Notes: generated by a model from the letters alone, not told the origin. DNA of 64,000 bases from Microbulbifer sp. MKSA007 (GCA_032615215.1 CP128433.1:558001-622000), one strand, 5' to 3'; counted from the stretch's first letter, positions 1-9,890 are shown. Program-made: numbers and translations.

Positions 1-53
1 CAAGCGGCCCAGTTTCCCTTTTCCTCACGCGATGCTTTAAGAGCTAAGCCGGG

Positions 54-1162
54 TTATACCCCGAGCTTGGCAATTTGTTGGTCATTGAGACCAAATAAGT
101 AGAGGGCGGCGTCCAGGCCAAACAGATTGATGGCCTGGGGGGCCTGTAGCCTCACCTTGGGCTTGGGGTGAATGGCGATACCCACTTCCCCTAAATTCAA
201 CATGGGAATATCGTTGGCGCCGTCACCCATAGCGACCACACTTTCCAGTGCCAAATCTAAGCTTCCGGCAATTTCCTGCAGTAACTTGCGTTTGCGATCG
301 CCATCAATAATGGGTTCCACTACTTCGCCGGTGAGGGCCCCTTCGGCAAATGTCAGTTGATTGGCATGGATATAATCCAGGGGCAGGCGCTCTCGCTGCA
401 GGAATTTCGCGAAGTAGGTAAAGCCGCCGGAAAGCAGTGCCGTTTTGCAGCCCAGTGCGCGCAAGGCTGCCAGTAACTCATAGGCCCCTTCTTTTAACGG
501 CAATTCCCGGGCAATTTCTGCCAAACGCTGCTCGGAAAAACCTTTTAGCAGGGCCATACGCCGTTTAAAGCTCTCGCAGAAATCTATGTCCCCGGCCATG
601 GCCGATTGGGTGATGGCGGCAACCTGATCACCGATACCAGTAATTTTTGCCAGCTCGTCAATGACTTCAGCATCAATCAGGGTTGAATCCATATCAAAGC
701 CCGCCAGCTTTGGCACTCTCTGGGTAACAGAAGCCTGGATTGTTAGGTCTACTCCCAACTCATCGGCCACTCCAAGGCAGGCCAGGCGCGCGCTGTCAAA
801 ATCGAGGTCGCCATCAATTTGGAAGCGGATAACGGTGCGATCGTGTCTTTGTGCCAAAGTATCAGCGGTGAATAGGCTCCACTGTTGTTCATCAAAAAAT
901 CGCAGAAGGTATTGGAGTTGGGATAGGGAGGCAGAGGGGCTCAGCAGGGTGATACACCAAATGGCTTCAAGTGCACTCGGTTCTTCGGGGGCGGGGTAAA
1001 GTCCGTAGCCTCACCGGGAAAAGGGGCTACACCGGAATACTCCAGGCCGAGCTTGGCGACTTGATCTCGATAGCTCAGGTAGCGCAGGGTGCCACTTCCT
1101 GAAGCCTGGGAAATCTGTTTCAGGGAGAGGTGGAATTCCTGTGAATTTATTTGATCACCCAT
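54..1162 (-). CDS. serB: Phosphoserine phosphatase SerB, split by an apparent one-base frameshift
   Basis: Hydrolyses L-phosphoserine, the last step of serine synthesis, in the cytoplasm. The uninterrupted part (from a TTG at 857) holds the whole HAD phosphatase: the FDMDSTL nucleophile motif, the SGGFTYF motif, and GDGAND near the C-terminus. The same frame stays open upstream to a stop at 1011-1013 and reads like the second regulatory domain of long Pseudomonas-type SerB. A second open frame from ATG 1162 (or 1198) covers the N-terminus. Adding one base in the G5 run at 987-991 joins the two frames (...TDFTPPPEEPSALEAIW...) into about 369 residues, close to the family's ~400. Seen: the two frames and the run. 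Inferred: that the break is a sequencing error rather than a real mutation. If real, a phosphatase-only protein from TTG 857 may still work. Divergent from a YtjB-family gene, as in E. coli. Confidence 0.85.
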
Positions 1163-1472
1163 AAGCTCTGTCCCGATTGAATTAAATGTCCGGCGCATTA
1201 TAGCTCTTATGAGATTCTTCGCTAAAATTGCCGGGCTTTAATTTCATTGACTGCCGGTCAGCAGGGTTTTTAATGGGCTCAGTTCGAATGGGGAGTAAAA
1301 TTCCTTTTCGAATTGTGCGAGTTGAATTGAACTATTTCGCCATCTGCTTTACCAATCGCTCAGGAATTAATTGGGTATGCACAATTTTGGTGCCTACCGT
1401 TAAAATGCTCGCTGCTCCAAAACAGCTGGGGCAATAGTAAAAAAACAATACGCAAGATGTCTGCCGCCGTTT
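1163..1472. other. Intergenic region between divergent serB and the YtjB-family gene
   Basis: About 310 bases with no convincing gene. It must hold the two divergent promoters, but I see no clear -35/-10 pair or operator in it. Confidence 0.4.
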
Positions 1473-2584
1473 ATGTCAGTTTCCATTGTATCTATTCTTC
1501 GCAAAATACCGGCTCAATTAGCACAGTTGTCCAAACGCGCCCGCCAGCGTTTATTGGCACTGGTTATCTGGCTAACACTGGCAATATTCTGTGCGGCGGC
1601 ACTGGGGCATTTTTATGGTCAGCAGCGCACCGGCCAGATAGAGCGAGACAGAGTTACCGCGAAGGCGGCAGCAACTATTCTCGCGGGGCAGAGCCTGGAG
1701 AGTATTGTGGCCGGGGATCGTATCAGCTTACAGCTGATCGCTCGCCAACTGCTGGAGCTTCCAATGGTTTCTGGCATTTTAATTGAGGATGTGGAATCGA
1801 ATTCCCTGGCCGAAGTGGGGGACCTGAAAGAGGGGGAGACGATCACCGAGCCAGTGGTCCTGCACGATAGTATTGCCGGCAATATTACCGTAGCGTTTGA
1901 GCCCGGTAATTCCGTTACCTTCCCTTGGGCCAGCTTGTTGCTGACCCTCGTTTTTGCCCTGCCATTTAGTGCAGCTGCGGCCCTGCTTACCGGTAGCTTG
2001 TCCCGGGAGCGCAAATTGCCCGCACAAGTTACTGAGTCTGCTCAAGCTGTAGCTGAAGTTACCGAGCCCAGCGTTGGGCTTTATCTTCGCCCCCTCAACT
2101 GGGCGCAGTTGGGCAACCAGTTAAGTCGCAGCGCCCTGGAGGGTTTGCAGCGGGAGCTAGATGGACGTATGCGTTTGCTGCAGCGCATATACGGTGCCAC
2201 CCCCTGAGTTGCGCTGGGCCACAGATCGGCCTGGATTTCTCTGGAACTGATGCGGCCTTCCGCGCAGTCTGCTGTGGTTTATTGCTGCGGGAGATGCAGA
2301 GCGTTAGCCGTGCGACCGGTTTGAAGCTGGCTCTGGCGGTAGTCCCATCCCAGCCACAGAGTCCGGATTTCTGTGCCGATCAGCTACTCAACCAGTCCCG
2401 TGGCTTGTTTTTGCACCCGGAACTTCTTGAGGACAGTTCCCTGGTGGGGCGAATTGAGCACCACGGTGCCGGTTGGGCATTGGAGGTGACCGGCCTAACC
2501 CCTTCCTATCAAAAACTTCTCAACAATCAGTTGCAACAGCTGCTCGGCGCTGAGTCTACTCCCCACAGGACCCCCGTAGGCTAA
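1473..2584 (+). CDS. YtjB/AhpA-family membrane protein, split by an apparent frameshift
   Basis: Probable inner-membrane sensor-like protein. A transmembrane segment lies near residues 26-46, followed by a periplasmic stretch of about 100 residues and a second transmembrane segment near residues 150-172, then a cytoplasmic tail. The first frame stops at 2207 just after a C5 run (2200-2204). The next frame continues without a stop through 2584 and reads as a normal cytoplasmic domain. One extra C gives a single product of about 370 residues. The assignment rests on the divergent position next to serB, which is where ytjB lies in E. coli, and on the two-helix layout. No function is established here. 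If the break is real, the protein loses about 125 C-terminal residues. Confidence 0.6.
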
Positions 2585-2628
2585 GTGACTGGAAGTGCCT
2601 TAGGGTTCTTTTTTGGCGCGTGCTTTAC

Positions 2629-2646
2629 GTTTACGTTAACGTAAAC
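2629..2646. promoter_or_regulatory. 18-bp perfect palindrome, probable LiuR operator
   Basis: GTTTACGTTAACGTAAAC is a perfect inverted repeat 37 bases upstream of liuR. MerR-family regulators bind such dyads inside the promoter. A TTTACG -35-like element (2630-2635) and a TAGGCT -10-like element (2653-2658) are 17 bases apart, so the site overlaps the -35 and spacer. It resembles published LiuR sites of gammaproteobacteria as I remember them. No second copy is seen before liuA, so this site may control the whole liuR-liuABCDE unit. Confidence 0.75.
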
Positions 2647-2682
2647 TCTTGCTAGGCTTGATGGCATCTTGAGGAAGTCGTT

Positions 2683-3099
2683 ATGAAAGCAGAAGCAAGC
2701 CAAATGGAGCCCCATAGTTACAGCATTTCCGAGCTGGCGCGGGAGTTCGATATCACTACTCGCGCCATCCGCTTCTATGAGGACAAGGGCCTGCTCAATC
2801 CGGAGCGTCGCGGCCAGACTCGCGTCTATAGTCCCGAAGAGCGTGTGCGCCTAAAGCTGATTCTGCGCGGAAAGCGGCTGGGATTCTCCCTGGATGAGAG
2901 CCGCGAAATTATCGATATGTACGACCCGGCCCACGGCAATGTAGAGCAGTTGCACCGTCTATTGGAGCGCATCGCGCAAAAGCGACTGCAGTTACAACAG
3001 CAACTGCGGGATATTGAAAGCCTGATGGAAGAGTTGGATGAAGCTGAATCCAGGGCCCGTGAGTCCCTGGCGCAAAGCGATGACAGCAGCGTTTCCTAA
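2683..3099 (+). CDS. liuR: MerR-family regulator LiuR of leucine/isovalerate catabolism
   Basis: DNA-binding transcription factor of 138 residues. The N-terminus carries the MerR winged helix (SISELAREFDITTRAIRFYEDKG, residues about 14-36), followed by a coiled-coil dimerisation helix (residues about 85-130). It lacks the cysteines of metal-sensing MerR proteins, as expected for the LiuR type. It is the first gene before liuABCDE, 110 bases upstream of liuA, with an 18-bp palindrome before it and a GAGGAAG ribosome site at 2671-2677. Likely autoregulated and controlling the downstream operon; the effector is not evident from sequence. Confidence 0.9.
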   Translation: MKAEASQMEPHSYSISELAREFDITTRAIRFYEDKGLLNPERRGQTRVYSPEERVRLKLILRGKRLGFSLDESREIIDMYDPAHGNVEQLHRLLERIAQKRLQLQQQLRDIESLMEELDEAESRARESLAQSDDSSVS

Positions 3100-3209
3100 A
3101 CAGATTTCGGCACTGTGCCAAGAGTGGCGCAGTTGCCTCATGTGGTATTGAACAGCCGCCAAGGCGGTTATTTGAATTAAAGACATTTTTAAATATCAGT
3201 GGAGCCGTT

Positions 3210-4379
3210 ATGAACACCTCCTACCCAACCCTGAATTTCGGTCTCGGTGAAGACATCGATATGCTCCGTGACATGGTTTACAAGTTCTGCCAGGCGGAGC
3301 TGGCCCCGCGCGCGGCGCAGATCGATGAAGAGAACCTGTTTCCAGCGGACATGTGGAAAAAGTTTGGCGAGCTGGGTCTGCTGGGCATGACCGTGGAAGA
3401 GGAGTTCGGCGGTTCCAATATGGGTTACCTGGCACACGCTGTAGCCATGGAAGAGATTTCCCGCGCCTCCGCCTCTGTGGGCTTGTCCTACGGTGCCCAC
3501 TCCAATCTGTGCGTAAACCAGATCCGTAAAAATGGTACCCGTGAGCAGAAGCTCAAGTACCTGCCCAAGCTGTGTTCCGGTGAACATGTAGGCGCCTTGG
3601 CCATGAGTGAACCCAACTCCGGTTCCGACGTGGTAAGTCTGCAACTGCGCGCCGAGAAGCGCGGTGATCGCTTTGTTTTGAACGGCAATAAAATGTGGAT
3701 CACCAACGGTCCCGATGCCGATACCTATGTGATCTACGCTCGCACTGAGCCGGGCATCAGCTCCGGTGGTATCACTGCATTTATCGTTGAGCGCGGTTTT
3801 GCCGGCTTCTCCCAGGCGCAAAAGCTCGACAAGCTGGGCATGCGCGGTTCCAACACCTGTGAGCTGGTGTTCGAAGACTGTGAAGTGCCGGAAGAAAATA
3901 TCCTCGGTGAACTGAACGGCGGTGTACGCGTATTGATGAGCGGTCTCGACTACGAGCGCACGATTCTCTCTGGAGGCCCTGTCGGAATTATGCAGGCCTG
4001 CCTGGATGTGGTGGTTCCCTATATTCACGAGCGCAAGCAGTTCGGCAAGGCCATCGGTGAGTTCCAGCTGATGCAGGGCAAGATCGCCGATATGTACGCT
4101 GACCTGAATGCCAGCCGCTCTTACTTGTACGCTGTGGCCCGGGCTTGTGATCGCGGTGAGGACTCGCGCAAGGACGCCGCCGCTGTAATCCTGTTTACTG
4201 CGGAGCGCGCAACACAGATGGCCCTGCAGGCTATCCAGACACTGGGCGGCAATGGCTACATCAACGAGTACGCCACTGGTCGTCTGCTGCGCGATGCCAA
4301 GCTCTACGAAATCGGCGCGGGCACTTCTGAAGTGCGCCGTATGCTGATTGGTCGCGAGCTGTTTAAAGAGACCCGCTAA
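3210..4379 (+). CDS. liuA: Isovaleryl-CoA dehydrogenase
   Basis: FAD-dependent oxidation of isovaleryl-CoA to 3-methylcrotonyl-CoA, the first committed step of the leucine branch. Its 389 residues are the usual acyl-CoA dehydrogenase length. Visible motifs: AMSEPNSGSD near 131-140, WITNG near 163-167, and IGAGTSEVRRMLIGREL at the C-terminus. The catalytic base is probably E249 in GLDYERTILSGGP, the position used by isovaleryl-CoA dehydrogenases rather than the medium-chain type. Electrons would pass to ETF. Followed by a GC-rich hairpin and liuB. Confidence 0.95.
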   Translation: MNTSYPTLNFGLGEDIDMLRDMVYKFCQAELAPRAAQIDEENLFPADMWKKFGELGLLGMTVEEEFGGSNMGYLAHAVAMEEISRASASVGLSYGAHSNLCVNQIRKNGTREQKLKYLPKLCSGEHVGALAMSEPNSGSDVVSLQLRAEKRGDRFVLNGNKMWITNGPDADTYVIYARTEPGISSGGITAFIVERGFAGFSQAQKLDKLGMRGSNTCELVFEDCEVPEENILGELNGGVRVLMSGLDYERTILSGGPVGIMQACLDVVVPYIHERKQFGKAIGEFQLMQGKIADMYADLNASRSYLYAVARACDRGEDSRKDAAAVILFTAERATQMALQAIQTLGGNGYINEYATGRLLRDAKLYEIGAGTSEVRRMLIGRELFKETR

Positions 4380-4397
4380 GGCTGGGCATTTCTTCTC

Positions 4398-4419
4398 GCC
4401 GCCGGCGCCTGTCGGCGGC
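4398..4419 (+). other. GC-rich hairpin between liuA and liuB
   Basis: GCCGCCG (4398-4404) pairs perfectly with CGGCGGC (4413-4419) around an 8-base loop. There is no T-tract, so it is more likely an mRNA-stability or partial-attenuation element than a terminator; the downstream liu genes must still be transcribed. Confidence 0.5.
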
Positions 4420-4497
4420 AGCTGTCTCCAGCCGGGCACTGCGGCAATAAGCTGCGCCCTGTGGAGGTCTTTTCTCCGGGAAAGTGAATCGGACTTT

Positions 4498-6105
4498 ATG
4501 AATCAGTTGCAGAGCAAAATAAACACGCGCGACGCCGCCTTTGGCGAAAACCGCGAGCAGATGCAGGCGCTGGTGGCAGACCTGCGCGAGAAAGTGGAAG
4601 CCATCGCCCAGGGCGGCGGCGAGCGCGCAAGGGAAAAACACCTGGCGCGAGGAAAATTATTGCCACGGGACCGTATCGATGCGCTGCTCGATCCGGGTAG
4701 CCCTTTTATGGAATTCTCCCAGCTGGCGGCTCACGAGGTTTACGGTGAGGATGTTCCGGCCGCGGGTATTATTACCGGTATTGGCACCGTTTCCGGTCAG
4801 CCCTGTGTGATAGTAGCTAACGATGCCACTGTAAAAGGTGGAACCTATTATCCCCTCACAGTAAAAAAACACCTGCGCGCGCAGACCATCGCCGAGCAGA
4901 ACAATCTGCCATGCATTTACCTGGTGGATTCCGGTGGTGCTAATTTGCCGCGCCAGGACGACGTTTTCCCAGACCGTGAGCACTTCGGTCGCATCTTCTT
5001 TAACCAAGCCAATCTCTCTGCACAGAATATTCCGCAGATCGCGGTGGTTATGGGTAGCTGCACCGCCGGTGGAGCCTATGTGCCGGCCATGGCAGACGAA
5101 TCCATTATGGTGAAAGAGCAGGCCACCATCTTCCTGGCGGGCCCGCCCCTGGTGAAAGCGGCCACCGGTGAAGAAGTTTCCGCGGAGGAACTTGGCGGTG
5201 CCGAGGTGCACTGTCGCACTTCCGGGGTTTCCGATCACTACGCCAATAATGATGTACACGCCCTGCAGTTAGCGCGCCGCTCTGTAGCTCGCCTGAACCG
5301 TATCAAAAATCCTGGCCTGGATATCCAAAAGCCTGTGGAGCCGATTTATCCATCGGAAGACATTTACGGCGTGGTGCCCAAAGATTCGCGCCAGCCGTTT
5401 GACGTGCGCGAGATTATAGCGCGGGTTGTGGACGGATCTGAGTTCGATGAATTTAAAGCGTTGTACGGCACCACCCTGGTAACCGGTTTTGCCCGTATCC
5501 AGGGCTATCCGGTGGGAATTGTTGCCAATAATGGCATCCTGTTTGCGGAGAGTGCGCAGAAGGGCGCGCACTTTATTGAGTTGTGCGCGCAGCGCAAGAT
5601 TCCATTGGTTTTCCTGCAAAATATCACTGGTTTCATGGTGGGCAAGCAGTACGAGGCGGGCGGTATCGCCAAACACGGCGCCAAGATGGTGACCGCTGTC
5701 GCTACCGCCAAGGTGCCCAAAATTACCATCCTTATCGGCGGCTCTTTCGGCGCCGGTAACTACGGTATGTGTGGCCGCGCCTACGATCCCAACTTCCTGT
5801 TTATGTGGCCCAATGCGCGTATCTCGGTTATGGGAGGGGAACAGGCTGCTGGCGTATTGGCCCAGGTGAAGCGCGACCAGATGGCCGCCCGAGGGGAATC
5901 CTGGAGCGAAGAGGAAGAGCGCCAGTTTAAGCAGCCGATTGTGGATAACTACGAACACCAGGGGCACCCATACTACGCCTCCGCGCGCTTGTGGGATGAC
6001 GGCGTTATCGATCCGGCGGATACCCGCCGCGTGCTCGGTCTGTGCCTGGCGGCGGCCAGCCACAAGGAACCGGAAGAGACCAAGTTCGGCGTGTTCCGCA
6101 TGTAA
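4498..6105 (+). CDS. liuB: Methylcrotonyl-CoA carboxylase beta (carboxyltransferase) subunit
   Basis: Transfers CO2 from carboxybiotin to 3-methylcrotonyl-CoA, giving 3-methylglutaconyl-CoA; works with LiuD. 535 residues from ATG 4498, the family length. I chose this start over an in-frame one at 4348 because that would overlap liuA and the family begins at MNQLQSKINTRD. The N-terminal carboxyltransferase half has LVDSGGANLPRQ, where the acyl-CoA site forms. The C-terminal half has GGSFGAGNYGMCGRAY and MWPNARISVMGGEQAAGVL, typical of MccB. Confidence 0.95.
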   Translation: MNQLQSKINTRDAAFGENREQMQALVADLREKVEAIAQGGGERAREKHLARGKLLPRDRIDALLDPGSPFMEFSQLAAHEVYGEDVPAAGIITGIGTVSGQPCVIVANDATVKGGTYYPLTVKKHLRAQTIAEQNNLPCIYLVDSGGANLPRQDDVFPDREHFGRIFFNQANLSAQNIPQIAVVMGSCTAGGAYVPAMADESIMVKEQATIFLAGPPLVKAATGEEVSAEELGGAEVHCRTSGVSDHYANNDVHALQLARRSVARLNRIKNPGLDIQKPVEPIYPSEDIYGVVPKDSRQPFDVREIIARVVDGSEFDEFKALYGTTLVTGFARIQGYPVGIVANNGILFAESAQKGAHFIELCAQRKIPLVFLQNITGFMVGKQYEAGGIAKHGAKMVTAVATAKVPKITILIGGSFGAGNYGMCGRAYDPNFLFMWPNARISVMGGEQAAGVLAQVKRDQMAARGESWSEEEERQFKQPIVDNYEHQGHPYYASARLWDDGVIDPADTRRVLGLCLAAASHKEPEETKFGVFRM

Positions 6106-6177
6106 GGAACCGTGGTTGCGGCGCCAGCGAAATGTTCCGGTGCCGCTTTTGATAGACGCCCCAATCGAGGAATTACA

Positions 6178-6975
6178 ATGAGCGATAAATTGCTGTGCGA
6201 AGTGGATAGCGAGGGCGTGGCCACGGTCACCCTGAACCGGCCGGAAATCCACAACGCTTTTGATGATGAACTGATCCACGAGCTGGCCACCACCTTTGAC
6301 ACCCTGGCGCAAAACCCCGCTGTACGTGTGCTGGTACTGGCCTCCAATGGCAAGAGCTTTTCTGCCGGAGCCGACCTCAACTGGATGAAGCGCATGGCGA
6401 CTTATTCAGAAGAGGAAAACCGCCGCGACGCAGCTGCGCTCGCCGCCATGCTGTACAAGCTCGACACTTTTCCTGCGCCCACCATTGCGCGAGTACAGGG
6501 CGCCGCTTTTGGCGGGGCCGTGGGCCTGGTGAGCTGCTGCGATATGGCCGTGGCCTCTGAGCGCGCCAGCTTCTGTTTGTCCGAAGTCAAAATCGGGTTG
6601 CTGCCCGCCACCATCAGTCCCTATGTCATCAATGCTATCGGCACTCGCCATGCGCGTCGTTACTTTGTCACAGCGGAACGTTTCCCCGCCGAGCGCGCGG
6701 AACAGATCGGTTTGGTATCCGAAGTCTGTGCCGAGGCCGATCTGGATCTGCACGTGCAGAAATTAGTGAACGCCATTGCCGACAACGGCCCCAAGGCAGT
6801 TGCAATGGCCAAACAGCTGGCCATGTCCATGTCCAACCGGGTTATTAATAATGAGTTGCAAGGGCAGACCAGCGCGCTGATCGCTGCCGTTCGTGTGTCG
6901 CCGGAGGGACAGGAAGGGTTGAGTGCGTTTTTGGAAAAGCGTGCACCCAGTTGGATGAATGGTAGCGAAGGGTAA
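6178..6975 (+). CDS. liuC: Methylglutaconyl-CoA hydratase (enoyl-CoA hydratase family)
   Basis: Hydrates 3-methylglutaconyl-CoA to HMG-CoA. 265 residues with the crotonase fold: FSAGADLNWMKRM near residues 60-72 forms part of the oxyanion hole, and VQGAAFGGAVGLVSCCDMAVA near 103-123 the second. Start ATG 6178 is preceded by AGGAATTAC; an earlier in-frame start at 6112 lacks family similarity. Sits in order between liuB and liuD; 5 bases separate it from liuD, which suggests translational coupling. Confidence 0.93.
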   Translation: MSDKLLCEVDSEGVATVTLNRPEIHNAFDDELIHELATTFDTLAQNPAVRVLVLASNGKSFSAGADLNWMKRMATYSEEENRRDAAALAAMLYKLDTFPAPTIARVQGAAFGGAVGLVSCCDMAVASERASFCLSEVKIGLLPATISPYVINAIGTRHARRYFVTAERFPAERAEQIGLVSEVCAEADLDLHVQKLVNAIADNGPKAVAMAKQLAMSMSNRVINNELQGQTSALIAAVRVSPEGQEGLSAFLEKRAPSWMNGSEG

Positions 6976-6980
6976 TTTTT

Positions 6981-8981
6981 ATGATTCGCAAACTGTTAAT
7001 AGCTAATCGCGGCGAAATTGCCTGTCGCATTATCAAGACCGCACGCCGCCTGGGGGTGTCCACTGTCGCCGTTTATTCCGATGCGGATGCCGACGCCCTG
7101 CATGTGCAGATGGCGGACGAAGCGGTGCACTTAGGTCCGGCCCAGGCCAGGGATTCGTATCTGGATATCGACAAAGTATTGGCTGCTGCCAAGCAGACTG
7201 GTGCCGATGCCATCCATCCGGGTTATGGCTTCCTGTCGGAAAATGCGGAGTTTTGCCGCGCCTGCGATAGCGCCGGCATTATTTTTGTCGGCCCACCCAC
7301 CGGCGCGATTGAGGCGATGGGCTCCAAGTCCGCGGCCAAGCGTATTATGGAAGAGGCCAATGTGCCTCTGGTGCCCGGTTACCACGGTACCAATCAAAAT
7401 GAAGAGCTGTTGGAAGGCCATGCCAATCGCATCGGATATCCGGTATTGCTGAAAGCTGCTGCCGGCGGCGGTGGTAAGGGAATGCGCCGTGTCGACAGTG
7501 CCGATGAATTCCACGAAGCTCTGGCCGCTGCCAAGCGTGAGGCCATGAATGCCTTTGGCGACGACATTATGTTGCTAGAGCGCTATGTGGTGAGTCCCCG
7601 CCATGTGGAAATCCAGGTGTTCTGTGATCAGCAGGGCAATGGCGTCTACCTGTTTGAACGGGATTGCTCGGTGCAGCGCCGCCACCAAAAAGTAGTGGAA
7701 GAAGCTCCCGCACCGGGCATGACTCCGGAGCTGCGCGCCCGCATGGGTGAAGCGGCCCTGCGCGCGGCCCACGCGATTGGTTACGTGGGGGCCGGCACGG
7801 TGGAATTCCTGCTGGATGCCAGCGGTGCCTTCTACTTTATGGAAATGAATACCCGCCTACAGGTGGAGCACCCGGTGACGGAAATGATCACCGACCAGGA
7901 TCTTGTGGCCTGGCAGCTGTCAGTTGCCGCTGGCGATACCCTGCCCATGAGCCAGGATGAGCTGCAGATCAACGGCCACGCCATGGAAGTGCGCATCTAC
8001 GCCGAAGACCCGGACAATGATTTCCTGCCGGCAACCGGCGTGTTGGTGCGCCACCAGCCCCCGGCGGAAGGCGAGGGTGTGCGGGTGGATACCGGTGTGC
8101 AGACTGGCGATGAAATCAGCGTGCATTACGACCCGATGATCGCCAAATTGATCTGCCACGGCCGCACCCGCAAAGAAGCCCTGGCCAAATTGGATCGCGC
8201 CCTGCGTGATTATCAGATTGCCGGTGTGCGCCACAATATCGAATTCCTGCGCCGAGTGATCAATCACCAAGCCTTTGCCAGCGGTTGTATTTCGACGCAC
8301 TTTATCGAGGACTACGAGGCGGAAGTACTGCATCAGGAGCAGACACTGACGCCGTTGAAATGTGCTGCTATTGCCGGTTATTTGCAGCAGCGTGAAGAGC
8401 GCGATCTGCGCAATAGTGCACCTCAGTGGGACCCTTTCTCCCCTTGGCACAATGGCGATAACTGGCGCAATGCTCTGGCTGGCAGTCGCACCCAGACCGT
8501 GGACTACCGTGGCCAGCACGCTCAAATTCGCTTTGTTGCGGAGGGCGATAGCCTGCGCTGGACTTGCGATGCCTTGCCTGAGGAACAAAACAGCGGTGAC
8601 ATTCGCCTGCTGCCAGGGCGCGACTTGATGCTGGTGGATGGCCGTCGCATGAGTTTCTCCGCCGTGGATACCCGCGATGGTGGGGCTGTATTTATTGATG
8701 GCACTCAGGTGGAATTCAAGCTGTTGCCACCGGATATGGGCGAGAGCAATGACCAGGCCCACGGCCTCGATGCCCCCATGAACGGCACCATAATTTCGCT
8801 GCTGGTTGAGGCCGGCTCTATGGTGGAAAAAGACCAGCCGCTACTGGTAATGGAAGCCATGAAAATGGAACACACCCTGCGGGCTCCAGCCGCTGGCACC
8901 GTACAGCAGTTCTTCTGTGCCGAAGGTGAATTAGTGGATGGCGGTAGTCTGCTGGTGGATTTTGCCGGGGAGGAGCAGTAA
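6981..8981 (+). CDS. liuD: Methylcrotonyl-CoA carboxylase alpha (biotin carboxylase/BCCP) subunit
   Basis: ATP-dependent carboxylation of its own biotin. 666 residues. The biotin carboxylase domain fills residues 1-450: KAAAGGGGKGMRRV is the glycine-rich ATP loop, and EMNTRLQVEHPVTE is the catalytic motif. A linker of variable sequence follows. The biotinyl domain at the C-terminus has VMEAMKMEH with the biotinylated lysine near K628. The cofactor would come from the bio genes at 32.7-38 kb. Overlaps liuE by one base (TAATG). Confidence 0.96.
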   Translation: MIRKLLIANRGEIACRIIKTARRLGVSTVAVYSDADADALHVQMADEAVHLGPAQARDSYLDIDKVLAAAKQTGADAIHPGYGFLSENAEFCRACDSAGIIFVGPPTGAIEAMGSKSAAKRIMEEANVPLVPGYHGTNQNEELLEGHANRIGYPVLLKAAAGGGGKGMRRVDSADEFHEALAAAKREAMNAFGDDIMLLERYVVSPRHVEIQVFCDQQGNGVYLFERDCSVQRRHQKVVEEAPAPGMTPELRARMGEAALRAAHAIGYVGAGTVEFLLDASGAFYFMEMNTRLQVEHPVTEMITDQDLVAWQLSVAAGDTLPMSQDELQINGHAMEVRIYAEDPDNDFLPATGVLVRHQPPAEGEGVRVDTGVQTGDEISVHYDPMIAKLICHGRTRKEALAKLDRALRDYQIAGVRHNIEFLRRVINHQAFASGCISTHFIEDYEAEVLHQEQTLTPLKCAAIAGYLQQREERDLRNSAPQWDPFSPWHNGDNWRNALAGSRTQTVDYRGQHAQIRFVAEGDSLRWTCDALPEEQNSGDIRLLPGRDLMLVDGRRMSFSAVDTRDGGAVFIDGTQVEFKLLPPDMGESNDQAHGLDAPMNGTIISLLVEAGSMVEKDQPLLVMEAMKMEHTLRAPAAGTVQQFFCAEGELVDGGSLLVDFAGEEQ

Positions 8982-9880
8982 TGACTTTGCCCAAGCAAGT
9001 CAAAATCGTCGAAGTGGGCCCCCGCGATGGACTGCAAAATGAAAAGCAGCCTATCTCTGTGGAGACCCGTATCGCTCTGGTGGACAAGCTCAGTGCCAGT
9101 GGGCTGTCGGTTATTGAAGCCGGCAGTTTTGTCAGCCCCAAATGGGTACCGCAAATGGCCGCCAGCGAGGAAGTGCTGGCGGGTATCCAGCGCAAAGACG
9201 GTGTTATCTACAGCGCGCTCACGCCAAACTTAAAAGGCTATGAGCGCGCAGTGGAAGCCAAAGCAGATGAGGTCGCCGTATTCGGTGCGGCCTCGGAAGC
9301 CTTCACCCAGAAAAATATTAATTGCAGTATCGCTGAGAGTCTGGAGCGCTTCCGCCCACTGGTGGAAAAGGCCAAGCAAGACGGCATACCCGTGCGCGGA
9401 TACGTATCCTGCGTACTTGGTTGCCCCTATGAAGGCGATATTGACCCGGCCAAAGTGGCAGAAGTTAGTGCCGCTCTATTGGAAATGGGTTGCTACGAAA
9501 TTTCCCTCGGCGACACCATCGGTGTCGGCACCCCGGAATCCGCCAAGCGTATGCTGGAGCAGGTGATGGCCCGTGTACCTGTGGAAAAACTTGCTGTGCA
9601 TTTCCACGATACCTACGGCCAGGCCTTGGCCAATATCTACGCGGCCTTACAAATGGGTGTCGCAGTAGTAGATTCCGCCGTAGCCGGCCTGGGCGGCTGC
9701 CCCTATGCCCGCGGCGCTTCCGGTAATGTTGCCAGTGAGGATGTGCTTTATATGCTCAATGGCATGGGTATTGAAACCGGCGTGGATTTACAGTTGCTGG
9801 CAGAGGCTGGGAACTTTATTTCTGAACAGCTGGGGAGGGTGACTAACTCCCGTGTGGCTAAGGCTTTGGTGCCCTGCTGA
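8981..9880 (+). CDS. liuE: Hydroxymethylglutaryl-CoA lyase
   Basis: Cleaves HMG-CoA to acetoacetate and acetyl-CoA, ending the leucine pathway. 299 residues, one TIM-barrel HMGL domain. EVGPRDGLQNE near residues 7-17 holds the metal/catalytic aspartate region, VHFHDTYGQAL carries the metal-binding histidines, and GLGGCPYARGASGNVASED is the family signature with the active cysteine. Start codon overlaps the liuD stop, so translation is coupled. Last gene of the operon. Confidence 0.95.
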   Translation: MTLPKQVKIVEVGPRDGLQNEKQPISVETRIALVDKLSASGLSVIEAGSFVSPKWVPQMAASEEVLAGIQRKDGVIYSALTPNLKGYERAVEAKADEVAVFGAASEAFTQKNINCSIAESLERFRPLVEKAKQDGIPVRGYVSCVLGCPYEGDIDPAKVAEVSAALLEMGCYEISLGDTIGVGTPESAKRMLEQVMARVPVEKLAVHFHDTYGQALANIYAALQMGVAVVDSAVAGLGGCPYARGASGNVASEDVLYMLNGMGIETGVDLQLLAEAGNFISEQLGRVTNSRVAKALVPC

Positions 9881-9890
9881 GGAATTTCTG

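Noticed and set aside
941..1198. 85-codon frame on the minus strand as an independent gene
   Set aside because: Fits better as the N-terminal part of serB joined across the G5 run.
3189..6312. Long open frames on the minus strand across the liu genes
   Set aside because: They are antisense shadows of liuA/liuB, with low-complexity composition and no family motifs.
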